A stretch of DNA of 50,974 nucleotides from contig JAAYEC010000027.1 of NCBI GenBank assembly GCA_012728915.1, positions 1 to 50,974 on the forward strand. The letters run 5' to 3'. This document shows, piece by piece, positions 16,719 through 26,103 of this stretch. Source of the stretch: Deltaproteobacteria bacterium (GTDB lineage Bacteria > Desulfobacterota > Syntrophia > Syntrophales > UBA2192). A program made the translations under genes and the position numbers. The notes beneath the pieces are model-generated. The model was not told the origin of the DNA, did no database searches, and was given only the letters and a program-made list of their open reading frames with translations. The first letter of the stretch is position 1. Every line of letters starts with the position of its first letter.

Positions 16719-18323
16719 ATGACGTGGGTCCGGGAAGCCCTCCTTTTCGCGGCAGGCATCGCTCTTTTCCTTTTCGGGATGATGCGTCTGAGCGAAGAGG
16801 TCCAGCAGTACCTCAGCAACGTACGAATCCGCCAGTTCTTCCGGCTGGCCGTAAAGAGGCCGCTTTACGGCCTGATCACGGGCATCGTCACGACCATCCT
16901 CTTCCAGAGCAGCACGGCAACCTCCGTTCTCGTCGTCGGCATGGTCAGCGCCGGGCTCATGAGCTTTTACCGGTCCCTGGCCATTATCCTCGGGGCCGAC
17001 GTGGGCGCCACCGTCACGGTCCAGCTCGTCGTCTGGAAGGTCAACGCGCTCTCGCCGGTAATCGTGTTTTTCGGCGGGATGATCTGGCGTTTCGGCGGAG
17101 AACGGTGGAAAAAGATCGGCGAGGGGATCTTCTATTTCGGCCTGATCTTCTTCGGCCTGGAGCTGGTCTCCATGGCGACGGAGCCCTTCAAGGAGAGCGC
17201 CGCCATGGCGTCCATGTTCCGGCTGGCCGATCATCCGCTGCTGGGACTTGCCATCGGCGTTGCGACGGCCTCGGCCGTTGCCTCCTCCGCCATCCCGATC
17301 ACGATCCTTGTCGTTCTGGCTCATCATGGTGTCATCTCCCTCTCCCATGCGCTGCCCATCGTCTTCGGCGCCAACATCGGGACGGCGGTCACGGCCCTGC
17401 TGGCAAGCCTCACCGCCAACGTCAACGGCAAACGGACGGCCCTGTCGCACTTTCTCTTCAAACTCATCGGCGCCCTGCTGTGCATGCTGGCGCTTCCCCT
17501 GTTCATGCGGGCCGTGACGGTCCTATCCCCCGAAGTGCCCCAGCAGATCGCCTTCGGCCATCTGCTGTTCAACCTTTTCATCGTGACCTTCTTCTTTTTC
17601 CTCCTCCAGCCCTTCTCCTATCTCGTGGAGAGGATCATCCCCGGGAAGGTCGAGACGCTGCCCATCTGGCCCGAGTTCCTCGACGAGAAGTGCCTCCAGA
17701 ACCCGGAAGCGGCCCTGGAGCAGGTGCGCAAGGAGCTGCGCCGCCAGATGTACCTCGTCAGGCAGATGTGCGTCGAGAGCATGCGGCTCATTTCCTCTTT
17801 CGAAGAAGGGAGGGCCCGCGACATCCGCTACCTCGAGCTGGTCGTGAACAACCTGAAGAGGGAACTGAACCGATACCTGATGAAGATCTCCAGGGGCGGG
17901 CTCGCGGTCGAGCTGTCCGGGAAGCTCTTCGCCTATTCAGGGATCGCGGATGACATCGAGCGCATCGGCAATCATGCCGTCTCCGTCGTGGGCCTCGTGC
18001 GGGACAAGCGCCGGGGCAACATCGAGTTCACGAAGTGGGCCCACGCGGAGATCGACGAGATCGCCGGGTTGATCGTCCAGAATCTCGAGGATACCGTGAC
18101 CCTCCTCGACGGGAGCAGCAGTGAACTGGTTTCGAGGATTTTTTCCCGCGAGGACAGGGTCGACCGGCTGGTCCGCGAGGCCCGTAAGCGACACCAGGAA
18201 CGCTACCACACGGGCGCCTGCCAGCCTGATGCGGGCCCCATCTTCGTCGAGATGATTCTGCGCCTCGAGCGGATGTCCGATCACTGCGAAAACATCGCCG
18301 AGTACGCGAGGGAGCTCAAATAA
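16719..18323 (+). CDS. Na/Pi cotransporter family protein with C-terminal PhoU domain
   Basis: 534 residues. The N-terminal 300 or so form the two-repeat Na/Pi cotransporter core: TTILFQSSTATSVLVVG in repeat 1 and ATASAVASSAIPITILVV in repeat 2, with GANIGTAVTALLA after it. The C-terminal 200 residues are helical and PhoU-like (DDIERIGNHAVSV and RLERMSDHCENIAEYA). The fusion suggests phosphate uptake or export with built-in regulation. In repeat 2 the usual QSSSAT motif is degenerate, so transport of phosphate is not assured. The start follows the lipoprotein gene by 5 bp. Confidence 0.85.
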   Translation: MTWVREALLFAAGIALFLFGMMRLSEEVQQYLSNVRIRQFFRLAVKRPLYGLITGIVTTILFQSSTATSVLVVGMVSAGLMSFYRSLAIILGADVGATVTVQLVVWKVNALSPVIVFFGGMIWRFGGERWKKIGEGIFYFGLIFFGLELVSMATEPFKESAAMASMFRLADHPLLGLAIGVATASAVASSAIPITILVVLAHHGVISLSHALPIVFGANIGTAVTALLASLTANVNGKRTALSHFLFKLIGALLCMLALPLFMRAVTVLSPEVPQQIAFGHLLFNLFIVTFFFFLLQPFSYLVERIIPGKVETLPIWPEFLDEKCLQNPEAALEQVRKELRRQMYLVRQMCVESMRLISSFEEGRARDIRYLELVVNNLKRELNRYLMKISRGGLAVELSGKLFAYSGIADDIERIGNHAVSVVGLVRDKRRGNIEFTKWAHAEIDEIAGLIVQNLEDTVTLLDGSSSELVSRIFSREDRVDRLVREARKRHQERYHTGACQPDAGPIFVEMILRLERMSDHCENIAEYARELK

Positions 18324-18412
18324 GGGGCCCGGGAGCCGGGGGATCGGGTCCGGGGCGCGCCGGGAAAACCGGTGGACAGGACCCGGCACGGGCGCGGGTG
18401 CTTTCATACGCC

Positions 18413-18441
18413 TTGACATTTCCGGAATCGATCAGTTAGAT
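18413..18441 (+). promoter_or_regulatory. Promoter of the histidine kinase operon
   Basis: TTGACA (18413-18418, perfect), 17-bp spacer, TTAGAT (18436-18441, 3 of 6). Transcription from here leaves a leader of about 185 nt before ATG 18633. The rest of the 309-bp gap after the transporter gene holds GC-rich inverted repeats at about 18340-18390, possibly a terminator, and no gene. Confidence 0.5.
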
Positions 18442-18632
18442 GAAGCCCATCACGGGAGGGAAACGCAAGGGGCTGTTTGCCGGTGGCGGGCGGATCGATC
18501 CGTTCCCGGTGTCCCGGCCTCCCGTTGTGCTTCCCGTTCCGGTCGACCGTTCCATGCCGGGTCAGCGCTGTTACACTCCGGATTTCCCGGCCGTTGGAGA
18601 GATCCCTCCGCTGCCGCCTCAAGAGGTGTCCC

Positions 18633-21600
18633 ATGCCTGCAAGGGGCCCTGAAAAGAAAACCGTCCGCAAGAAGAAGGACGGCGAACTGCACTGCGACCC
18701 GGCGTCGCGGAAACGCCGGGGAACTCAGTCCGCCGCGGGTCGCGCCGGGCGGACGAGCAAGGCCGCAGCCGCACCCCCGGGCGACGCCGGAGCGCTGTAC
18801 ACGAGCCTCTTCCGTGACAGCCATACGATCATGCTTCTCATCGACCCCCGAGACGGGCGGATCGTGGATGCCAACCGGGCGGCCGTCCGGTTTTACGGGT
18901 ATCCGGCCCGCACGCTGAAATCCATGCGGATCGGCGACGTCAATCTGCTCGACGAGGGGCCCCTCCGCGAGAACATGGGGCAGGCCGAAAGGAAGGAGAG
19001 GCGCCAATTCCATTTCCGACACCGACTTGCCATGGGGGCGGTTCGCGACGTCGAGGTCCACAGCGGTCCCATACGGCTCGGGGGCCGAACGCTTCTCTAT
19101 TCCATCATTGAGGACATCACGGAGCGCGTGCACGCGCAGGAGGCGGTGCGGAAGGAGCGCGATTTCAGCACGGCCGTGCTGGACACGGCCGGCGCGCTGG
19201 TGGTCGTCCTTGACCGGGAGGGCCGGATCACGAGATTCAACCGGGCCTGCGAGGCCATGACGGGATATTCCGAGTCGGAGCTCGTCGGACGGGTTGTCTG
19301 GGAATCCCTCGTGCCGCCGGAGGACAGGCAGGGGGTTGAGCAAACGTGGTCCGGCCTGTGCGCGGGGTCTTCCCCGAACCGTCATGAGAACCGGTGGGTG
19401 TCGAAAGACGGGCTGCGACACCTCATCTCCTGGTCCAATACGGTGATCACCGGCGCTGCGGGAGAGATCGAATACATCATCGGAATCGGTGTCGACATCA
19501 CGGAGCAAAAGAGGGCCGAGGAGGCCCTGCGCGACAGCCTCGAGACGGCAAGCGCCATGCTCAATGCTGTCACGGAATCTTTTTTGCTCGTCGACACGGA
19601 CGGAGTCGTGATTGCGGCCAACGAGGCGTTTGCCCGGGGGCTCGGCACGACGCTGGACGCTGTGATCGGCACATCCGTCTATGGGCAACTGGGCGGGGCG
19701 TCGGCGGAGTGCCGCAGGGAGCTGGTCCGGGAGGTCATTCGAAACGGGCATCCCCTCCGCTTCACCGACGAGCGGGCGGGGCGCTGGCTCGAGAACAGCA
19801 TTTACCCCATTTTCGATTCGCGGGGCAGGGTCGGCCGGCTCGTGATCTACGCGCAGGACATCACGGACCGGCGCCGCTCCGAAGAGACCCTGATGCGGAG
19901 CGAGGCGCTGCTGAAGAGCATCTTCCAGGCGGCCCCGATCGGGATCGGGATCGTGTACAACCGCGTGCTCGGCTGGACCAACGACCAGATCGCGCGCATG
20001 CTCGGGTATTCCGCCGAGGAGCTGGCGGAGAAGAGCGCCCGCATATTTTACGACAGCGACGAGGAATTCGAGCGGGTGGGGCGTGAAAAGTACGTCGAGG
20101 TCCGGCAGGGAGGAACGGGCGTGATCGAGACCCGGTGGCGGCGCAGGGACGGCGCCCTGCTGGACATCCTGCTGAGTTCGAAGGCCATCGACCCCCACGA
20201 CCTCTCCGCCGGGGTGGTCTTCACGGCGCTCGACATCACCGACCGCAAGCGCAGCGAGGAGGCCCTGCACCGCTACCAGGACGATCTCGAGCAGCGTGTC
20301 CGGGAGCGGACCTCGGAGCTGATGATGGCCAACCAGGTCCTGAGCCTGGAGATCGAGGAGCGCAGGCGGGCGGAGAATGCCCTGAGGGATTCGGAGAGAA
20401 AGCTCTCCGACATCATTTCCTTCCTGCCGGACGCCACCTTCGTTGTCGACTGCGACGGCAAGGTCATCGCCTGGAACCGTTCCATGGAGGCCATGACGGG
20501 GATTGCGGCGGCGGAGATGCTCGGCAAGGGCGATTATGAGCATTCCCTGCCGTTCTACGGGAAACGAAGGCCCATGCTCATCGACATTGCCCTGGCCGGC
20601 GACACGGACGCTGCGGGCCGGAAAGCCGGGATCGTGAAGCGCGGCGGGATCTTTTTCGGGGAAAGCTACACCCCCGCCCTCGCCGGCCGCAGCGATCGGG
20701 TCTATCTCTCCGGCACGGCGGCGCCCCTCTACGATGCCCGCGGCCGCATTGTCGGCGCCGTCGAGTCCATCCGCGACATTTCGGAACGAAAGCGCACCGA
20801 GGAGGCCCTCCGCTACCGCGACGCGATCCTGGAAGTGGCCAGCTTCGCCGCCGAGCGGTTCCTGAAGGCGGCCTCCTGGGAGACGGACATCCTGGAGATT
20901 CTGGCGCGGCTGGGCACGGTCACCGGCGCAAGCCGGGTCTACATCTTCGAGAACCGGACCTCCGCGGAGGGCGCCCTGCTCACGAGCCAGCGCTACGAGT
21001 GGGTTGCGGGGGGGATCAAGGCCGAGATCGAAAACCCCGCCCTGCAGGATCTCCACCTGGAGCGGGAGGGATTTACCCGCTGGGTCGAGATCATGGGCCG
21101 CGGGGGGAACATCTCCGGCATCGTCCGGGAGTTTCCCGACAGCGAGCAGCCCCTCCTGGAATCGCAGGGCATCCTCTCCATTGCCCACGTGCCCGTCTAT
21201 GCCGGCGATCGCTGGTGGGGGTTCATCGGGTTTGACGATTGCGCGAGGGAGCGGGAGTGGTCCGAGGTGGAGATGGAGGCGCTCAGCGTCGTGGCGAGCA
21301 CGCTGAGTGCGGCCCTGTCCCGCGAGCACGTCGAGGCGAGGCTGGCCCAGACCTCTGAGCGGCTCTCCGTGGTCCTCGAATCCCTGCCCATCGTCACCTT
21401 CGCCGCATCCGGGGGCGAAGGGAGGGAGATCGCCTACATCTCCGGCACCGTGGAGGAGATCACGGGGTTTCGTCCCGAGGCGTTCCTCAAGGACCCCGCA
21501 TTTTTCCTGGAGCAGGTCCACCCCGATGATCGTCCGCAGGTCCGCAGCTGCCGAGCCGGGGTGGCGTCGAAGGGTGTCTGCAACTGCGAGTTCCGCTTCC

Positions 21601-22910
21601 GCGCGGCGAACGGTTCCTACCGTTGGCTCAGCGAGTTCTGCCGGCTGACCGGCGGGTCCGAGGGATCGACCGGGCGCATCGTGGGCATGTGGCAGGACGT
21701 CACCGAGGAGAAGCGCATCCTGAAGGAGTCCAACACGCGCCTGCAGCAGGTGATCCAGGCCCACAAGCTGGCCTCCCTGGGCGAGATCGTGGCGGGCGTC
21801 GTCCACGAGATCAACAACCCCAACAGCTTCATCGCTTACAACATCCCCCTGCTGGAAGAGATCTGGAAGCTCTGCGAGCCTGTTTTGGCCGAGCATGCCG
21901 CCGCCAACCCGGGCTGGGGAAAGCGTGACGTGAGATTCGAGGAGATCCGCGACGACATGGCAGAGATCATCGCGGCCTTCCGGATCGGCTCGGACCGGAT
22001 CACCCGGGTCGTGTCGAACCTGAAAGACTTTGCCCGCGCCGAGGAGGGAGAGCGCGCGCAGCCCGTTTCCGTCAACGACGTGGTCGAGAAGACCCTCCTG
22101 ATCGTGGGCGGCCAGATCCGTCGCTCCGCCTCCAGGCTGGATCTCGAGCTCGGCGACGGCCTTCCGCCGGTCATGGGCCATTTCCAGAAGCTCGAGCAGG
22201 TCATGGCCAACCTTCTCGTCAACGCCCAGCAGTCGATCTCCGACAAGGGGCGGGGACGGATCCGGGTCTCCACGCGGCACCTCCCGAGACTGGGTGCCGT
22301 CGCTGTTGCCATCGAGGACAACGGGATCGGCATGGCAAGACCCGTCCTCGATCGCCTCTTCGAGCCCTTTTTCACGTCGCGACGCGATGCGGGAGGAACC
22401 GGCCTGGGGCTTTCCGTGTCCTACGGCCTCATCCGGGAGCATCAGGGCGTCATCGGCGTGCTGTCGCGACCGGGGCATGGGAGCCGGTTCACCGTTTTCC
22501 TCCCCGTGAGGCCCGGGATGCCGCTGAACCTCCGCCCGCTCATCCTGCCCCTGGAATCCGATCCCGACCGCCTTGAGGAACTGCAGATGGAGGTGGGCGG
22601 CATCGACGATGGCTTCGCTCACTGGTTCTTCCGCCGCGAACAGTCGGCGGCGCGCCTCTCGGAATACATCGACCGGCACCCCGAGGTGGACATCGTCATG
22701 CTGGCGGGAGCCGGGGCGGGCGTCGATCCAGGGCAGTATGTGAAGATCATCCGCGAGAGGCACCCGCTTGTCCAGACGATCGCCCTCGGGGGGACGGAAC
22801 GTGATTTCACGGGACCCGGCGGGGAGAAACCCGACATCCACATCGAGGGCCCTCCGGATATCCGGAAGCTCAAGGAGGTCCTCGAAGGGCTGACGAGACA
22901 GCGATTCTAG
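18633..22910 (+). CDS. Multi-PAS/GAF sensor histidine kinase with a degenerate receiver-like tail
   Basis: 1425 residues, apparently soluble, with no membrane segment. In order: five PAS-type domains (first from FRDSHTIMLLIDPRDG, later ones each ending in a DITERK-like motif), a coiled linker (RVRERTSELMMANQ), a GAF domain, a sixth PAS, then the kinase core. The phospho-His is about residue 1058 in VVHEINNP. The ATPase boxes are NLLVNAQQSI, EDNGIGM, FEPFFTS and GGTGLGLSV. The last 130 residues look like a receiver domain in which the phospho-Asp position is Ala (about 1358). AGAGGTG precedes the ATG. The sigma-54 regulator 83 bp downstream is its obvious partner. Confidence 0.88.
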   Translation: MPARGPEKKTVRKKKDGELHCDPASRKRRGTQSAAGRAGRTSKAAAAPPGDAGALYTSLFRDSHTIMLLIDPRDGRIVDANRAAVRFYGYPARTLKSMRIGDVNLLDEGPLRENMGQAERKERRQFHFRHRLAMGAVRDVEVHSGPIRLGGRTLLYSIIEDITERVHAQEAVRKERDFSTAVLDTAGALVVVLDREGRITRFNRACEAMTGYSESELVGRVVWESLVPPEDRQGVEQTWSGLCAGSSPNRHENRWVSKDGLRHLISWSNTVITGAAGEIEYIIGIGVDITEQKRAEEALRDSLETASAMLNAVTESFLLVDTDGVVIAANEAFARGLGTTLDAVIGTSVYGQLGGASAECRRELVREVIRNGHPLRFTDERAGRWLENSIYPIFDSRGRVGRLVIYAQDITDRRRSEETLMRSEALLKSIFQAAPIGIGIVYNRVLGWTNDQIARMLGYSAEELAEKSARIFYDSDEEFERVGREKYVEVRQGGTGVIETRWRRRDGALLDILLSSKAIDPHDLSAGVVFTALDITDRKRSEEALHRYQDDLEQRVRERTSELMMANQVLSLEIEERRRAENALRDSERKLSDIISFLPDATFVVDCDGKVIAWNRSMEAMTGIAAAEMLGKGDYEHSLPFYGKRRPMLIDIALAGDTDAAGRKAGIVKRGGIFFGESYTPALAGRSDRVYLSGTAAPLYDARGRIVGAVESIRDISERKRTEEALRYRDAILEVASFAAERFLKAASWETDILEILARLGTVTGASRVYIFENRTSAEGALLTSQRYEWVAGGIKAEIENPALQDLHLEREGFTRWVEIMGRGGNISGIVREFPDSEQPLLESQGILSIAHVPVYAGDRWWGFIGFDDCAREREWSEVEMEALSVVASTLSAALSREHVEARLAQTSERLSVVLESLPIVTFAASGGEGREIAYISGTVEEITGFRPEAFLKDPAFFLEQVHPDDRPQVRSCRAGVASKGVCNCEFRFRAANGSYRWLSEFCRLTGGSEGSTGRIVGMWQDVTEEKRILKESNTRLQQVIQAHKLASLGEIVAGVVHEINNPNSFIAYNIPLLEEIWKLCEPVLAEHAAANPGWGKRDVRFEEIRDDMAEIIAAFRIGSDRITRVVSNLKDFARAEEGERAQPVSVNDVVEKTLLIVGGQIRRSASRLDLELGDGLPPVMGHFQKLEQVMANLLVNAQQSISDKGRGRIRVSTRHLPRLGAVAVAIEDNGIGMARPVLDRLFEPFFTSRRDAGGTGLGLSVSYGLIREHQGVIGVLSRPGHGSRFTVFLPVRPGMPLNLRPLILPLESDPDRLEELQMEVGGIDDGFAHWFFRREQSAARLSEYIDRHPEVDIVMLAGAGAGVDPGQYVKIIRERHPLVQTIALGGTERDFTGPGGEKPDIHIEGPPDIRKLKEVLEGLTRQRF

Positions 22911-22993
22911 GGGCCGGGACGAGGGCTGGACAGCCTCTTGCCCTCTGGACGAAGCAGGCGAAACAGGCCGAACTGACTCTTTCAAGGTGCGCG

Positions 22994-24361
22994 ATGAGGA
23001 TTCTTGTTGTCGACGACGAGGACGTGGTCCTTTCCTCCATGAAAAGGCTCCTGCGGTGGCAGGGAATCAAGAACGTGGAGACCTGCGACAGCGGCAGAGA
23101 GGCCATACGATGGATCAAGGAGGGCGACTACGACATCGTGCTGCTCGACCTGCTGATGCCCGAGGTGGACGGCATCCAGGTGCTGGAGGCCGCCAAGCCC
23201 TTCAGGCCCGATACGGAATTCATCATCATTACCGCCGTCGACGTCGTCGCGCAGGCCGTGAAAGCGATGCGTCTCGGCGCCTACGATTACCTCGTCAAGC
23301 CCGTGGACAACGAGCACCTCATGAGAGTCCTCGAGCGGGCCTACGAGCGCAAGGGGCTCCTGGCCGGGATGAATCCGGCCCGCCGGGCCCGCGACGCCCG
23401 TCAGCCGGACGGGTTCGCGGCGATCGTGACCGAGTCGCCGCAGATCCGGTCGCTTCTTTCCTACGCCCAGATCATGGCCAAGGGGGGAAACCCCATCCTG
23501 ATCACGGGTGAATCCGGGACGGGAAAGGAGCTGCTCGCCCGGGGAATTCACCGGGAGGGCCCCTCGCCGGCGGGGCCCTTTGTCGCCGTGAACATCTCCT
23601 CCATTCCGGATACCCTTTTCGAGAGCCAGTTCTTCGGGCACATCAGGGGGGCCTTTACGGGGGCCCTTCGCGATTACGAGGGGTTCTTCGAGCAGGCGGA
23701 CGGGGGGACGCTCTTCCTCGATGAAATCGGGGAGTTCCCGCAGCAGATGCAGTCGAAGCTCCTGCGCGTGCTCGAGGAGAAGTCCTTTACGCGGCTGGGT
23801 GAGACGAAACCCATTCGGGTCGATGTGCGGATCGTCTCGGCGACCAACAAGGATCTCGACAAGGCCTGCCAGGAAGGAAAATTCAGGCTCGACCTTATGT
23901 ACCGGCTGCGGTCCGCCCACATCCACCTGCCCCCGCTCCGGGAGCGCAAGGAGGACATCCCGGCGCTGGCCTCCCATTTCCTGAAGCTGGCCGTCGAGAA
24001 GCATGCCAGGCAGATCCACGGGTTCAGCCCGGAGGCGATGGATATCCTCCTGCGCCGCGACTACCCAGGCAACGTCCGGGAGCTGGCCCAGATCGTGGAA
24101 AATGCGGTTTTGCTGGCCGACTCGGCCGCCATCATGCCGCGGCACCTTGGAGAGGAAATCGCCGCTGCGCCCCTGTATGCACGGACCCTCTGCAGCCTCA
24201 GGGAAAATTACGAGACCCACGTCCTGTACGTGCTCAACCACACCGGAGGAGACCGCAAGCAGGCGGCCCGAATCCTTGGCATCACGGTCAGGCAACTGCA
24301 GCGAAAGCTCGTGGAGATGCGCCGCAACCCCCGATGGAAACTCCTGCTGGGCGACCTTTAA
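22994..24361 (+). CDS. Sigma-54-dependent response regulator, NtrC family
   Basis: 455 residues. The receiver domain (1-120) has its phospho-Asp at residue 52 (VLLDLLMP) and the acidic pair in VVDDED. The AAA+ domain follows, with Walker A GESGTGKE (172-179), the sigma-54 contact loop GAFTGA (219-224) and Walker B LFLDE. The C terminus has a Fis-type helix-turn-helix (RKQAARILGITVRQLQRKL). Phosphorylation, most likely by the kinase encoded just upstream, should allow it to open sigma-54 promoters. A matching promoter lies about 200 bp downstream. AAGGTG precedes the ATG. Confidence 0.93.
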   Translation: MRILVVDDEDVVLSSMKRLLRWQGIKNVETCDSGREAIRWIKEGDYDIVLLDLLMPEVDGIQVLEAAKPFRPDTEFIIITAVDVVAQAVKAMRLGAYDYLVKPVDNEHLMRVLERAYERKGLLAGMNPARRARDARQPDGFAAIVTESPQIRSLLSYAQIMAKGGNPILITGESGTGKELLARGIHREGPSPAGPFVAVNISSIPDTLFESQFFGHIRGAFTGALRDYEGFFEQADGGTLFLDEIGEFPQQMQSKLLRVLEEKSFTRLGETKPIRVDVRIVSATNKDLDKACQEGKFRLDLMYRLRSAHIHLPPLRERKEDIPALASHFLKLAVEKHARQIHGFSPEAMDILLRRDYPGNVRELAQIVENAVLLADSAAIMPRHLGEEIAAAPLYARTLCSLRENYETHVLYVLNHTGGDRKQAARILGITVRQLQRKLVEMRRNPRWKLLLGDL

Positions 24362-24497
24362 GTCACGGCAGGTGACAGAAAGGTCTCTTGTCCATATCCT
24401 CCGTTATTTCAAATGATTTTGTGCCGTCGTCCGGCTCCTGTCCCCGCTGCCGTAAGCCGGGCTGTGACCCGCCGCGACGGCTTCCCATCCTTATCGA

Positions 24498-24535
24498 TAC
24501 GCCCTTTCAGTCAATTTCATCTTTTCCGGGGCGTA
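24498..24535. promoter_or_regulatory. Inverted repeat upstream of a sigma-54 promoter, candidate enhancer
   Basis: TACGCCC (24498-24504) and GGGCGTA (24529-24535) form a 7-bp inverted repeat with a 24-nt gap; ATCG and CGAT flank it in imperfect continuation. It lies about 57-94 bp before the predicted sigma-54 start point, a normal place for an activator site. The adjacent NtrC-type regulator is the natural candidate to bind it. This is inference. Confidence 0.4.
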
Positions 24536-24565
24536 CTTAACGATCTTTCCCCGTCCGTGACACAC

Positions 24566-24581
24566 TGGCATTTCCCTTGCT
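24566..24581 (+). promoter_or_regulatory. Sigma-54 promoter
   Basis: TGGCATTTCCCTTGCT matches the consensus TGGCAYR-N4-TTGCW at nearly every informative position, with the invariant GG and GC at the correct spacing. Start point predicted near 24592, giving a 138-nt leader to the 65-residue protein. The other parts of the 368-bp gap from 24362 hold no gene that I can support. Confidence 0.75.
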
Positions 24582-24729
24582 TATACATGGGCAGGACTCG
24601 ATGGCGAATTCCGTGAGTCCGGATCCGCCTCAGTTCGGTCCGGCTGATCGGTTCGGCCGGCCGGTGGACCCGGCGAAACGGCCCTGCGAGGCGAAAGCGG
24701 CGCGGGCAGCGAATGGAAGGAGCGGAAAG

Positions 24730-24927
24730 ATGAAAGCACTTGCGGCAACCGGCGTGCAGAGAGAGAGCCGGGCGGGCAGGCAGGCACAGATGGAGTCCAA
24801 TATCGTCGAGACCATGCGCAGATATTTCCAGATTGATACGGGGAAGACGAAGGGGGACCTCGAGTACACGATTCTCAATTCCGTGAAGCGCTACTTCGAG
24901 GGCAAGCTCTCCGAAAAGCAGAGGTGA
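24730..24927 (+). CDS. Small protein of unknown function under a sigma-54 promoter
   Basis: 65 residues, basic, no membrane segment or signal peptide. AAGGAG (24717-24722) lies 7 nt before ATG 24730, and the frame then reads MKALAATGVQ and ends LSEKQR. The middle and C-terminal part (NIVETMRRYFQI and LEYTILNSVKRYFEGKL) has two amphipathic helices with the repeated motif RYF. I recognise no family. Earlier in-frame starts (24577, 24601) exist but lack ribosome sites. Its place between the sigma-54 promoter and a PAS protein suggests it is the first target of the neighbouring two-component pair. Confidence 0.6.
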   Translation: MKALAATGVQRESRAGRQAQMESNIVETMRRYFQIDTGKTKGDLEYTILNSVKRYFEGKLSEKQR

Positions 24928-24966
24928 TTCGATTACGTATGGCAGGCAGTTCATCCGGAAGAGATC

Positions 24967-25959
24967 ATGTGCCTTCTCAATCTTCTCGCATTGCAGATTC
25001 TGGATGCCGTCGGCAGGATCGAGGCCTGGATCGAATCCTCCATCCTGGACAATGAAGACAGCCCTCTGGCCACGGTCCTGGGTCTTTTCCTGGCCCTTCT
25101 CTTCGGTCTGTGGCGCCGCTGTGCCGTTCCCCTCTTCCGGATCGGGGAGTCTGCCCCCGAATCGGCTCGCGTGCCGCATGCCGAAAACTGTGTCCGGATT
25201 GCAGGCAGACCGGGCTCAGCAGAGTTCCGCTTCGACCTCCGGGGCCGCGTGATCGAAGCGCCCGCCGACACGGAGGGCCTGACGGGCTCCGATCGCGGGT
25301 CCATGATCGGCTCCCTCTTCAGCCGCTTCCTCGAGGAACAGGATATTCCCCCCGTGATCGACGGGTTCATCCGCGTGCTGCGTGGCGAAAGCGTCTCCGG
25401 CCTGAGGGTCCGACTTCGGAGAGCGGACGGCGCACTTGTGCCGGCACGATTGGACCTCTTCCCGGCCCTTCGGTCCGGTGAGATCGAGGGGGTGCGGGGG
25501 ATCATGAGAAGCGAGCCCGGTTCCTCCCCGGCGCCGGGAAGAGAGCGGGTCCGGCGGGGCGCGAGCGTGTATATTTTCCGCAAGGGAGAGATGCTCTTCG
25601 TCAACCCCCGATTCGAGGAGAGCTGCGGCTATGGGCGCAGGGATCTCCCCTCGATCGACCCGATGGAGATCGTCCACCCCGCGGACCGCTCCAGGGTCCG
25701 CCGGAGCAACATCGGTTTCCTCAAGGGGGAGCATCACCCATCCTGCGATTTCCGCATCGTCACCCGCGACGGCCGCGTGCGATGGGTGCGTGCCCGGGTT
25801 CGCCCCGTGACATACAAGGGGCAGAAGGCCATTCTCGGAAATTTCGTCGTCATGCCCTCCAGGGGTGAACCTTTACCGGGCAGAGGCGGCCGCGATGACA
25901 GGGCAGCCTCCGCTCATTTCGGCTGTTCCGCTTCGGCGTCGGCGGGACCGGCCCGATAA
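24967..25959 (+). CDS. Membrane-anchored PAS-domain protein without an output domain
   Basis: 330 residues. One strong hydrophobic segment at about residues 34-58 (LATVLGLFLALLFGLW) follows a short N-terminal region. A degenerate PAS-like part spans about 85-180 and a clearer PAS about 195-305 (SVYIFRKGEMLFVNPRFEES and HPADRSRV, ending in VRWVRARVRP). No kinase, cyclase or DNA-binding domain follows; the tail is low in complexity. It may be an accessory sensor for the kinase upstream. GGAAGAG precedes the ATG, 39 bp after the small protein. Confidence 0.7.
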   Translation: MCLLNLLALQILDAVGRIEAWIESSILDNEDSPLATVLGLFLALLFGLWRRCAVPLFRIGESAPESARVPHAENCVRIAGRPGSAEFRFDLRGRVIEAPADTEGLTGSDRGSMIGSLFSRFLEEQDIPPVIDGFIRVLRGESVSGLRVRLRRADGALVPARLDLFPALRSGEIEGVRGIMRSEPGSSPAPGRERVRRGASVYIFRKGEMLFVNPRFEESCGYGRRDLPSIDPMEIVHPADRSRVRRSNIGFLKGEHHPSCDFRIVTRDGRVRWVRARVRPVTYKGQKAILGNFVVMPSRGEPLPGRGGRDDRAASAHFGCSASASAGPAR

Positions 25960-26103
25960 CCCCGATTCCTGCAAAAGACGCCAACCGCCGTCAACGTGCA
26001 ACGGCTCCCGGCAGGGCGCATCGGATCGAGCGTCCCTCATCGGGCAGATGTCAGATGCCATCTCCGTAAATATTTTTCCAACACAAGAAGTTGTGATGAT
26101 TTC

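Noticed and set aside
18450-22985. A 1511-residue open frame on minus opposite the histidine kinase
   Set aside because: It mirrors the codon structure of a GC-rich gene on the other strand, has no domain motifs and no ribosome site. The plus frame has a complete kinase.
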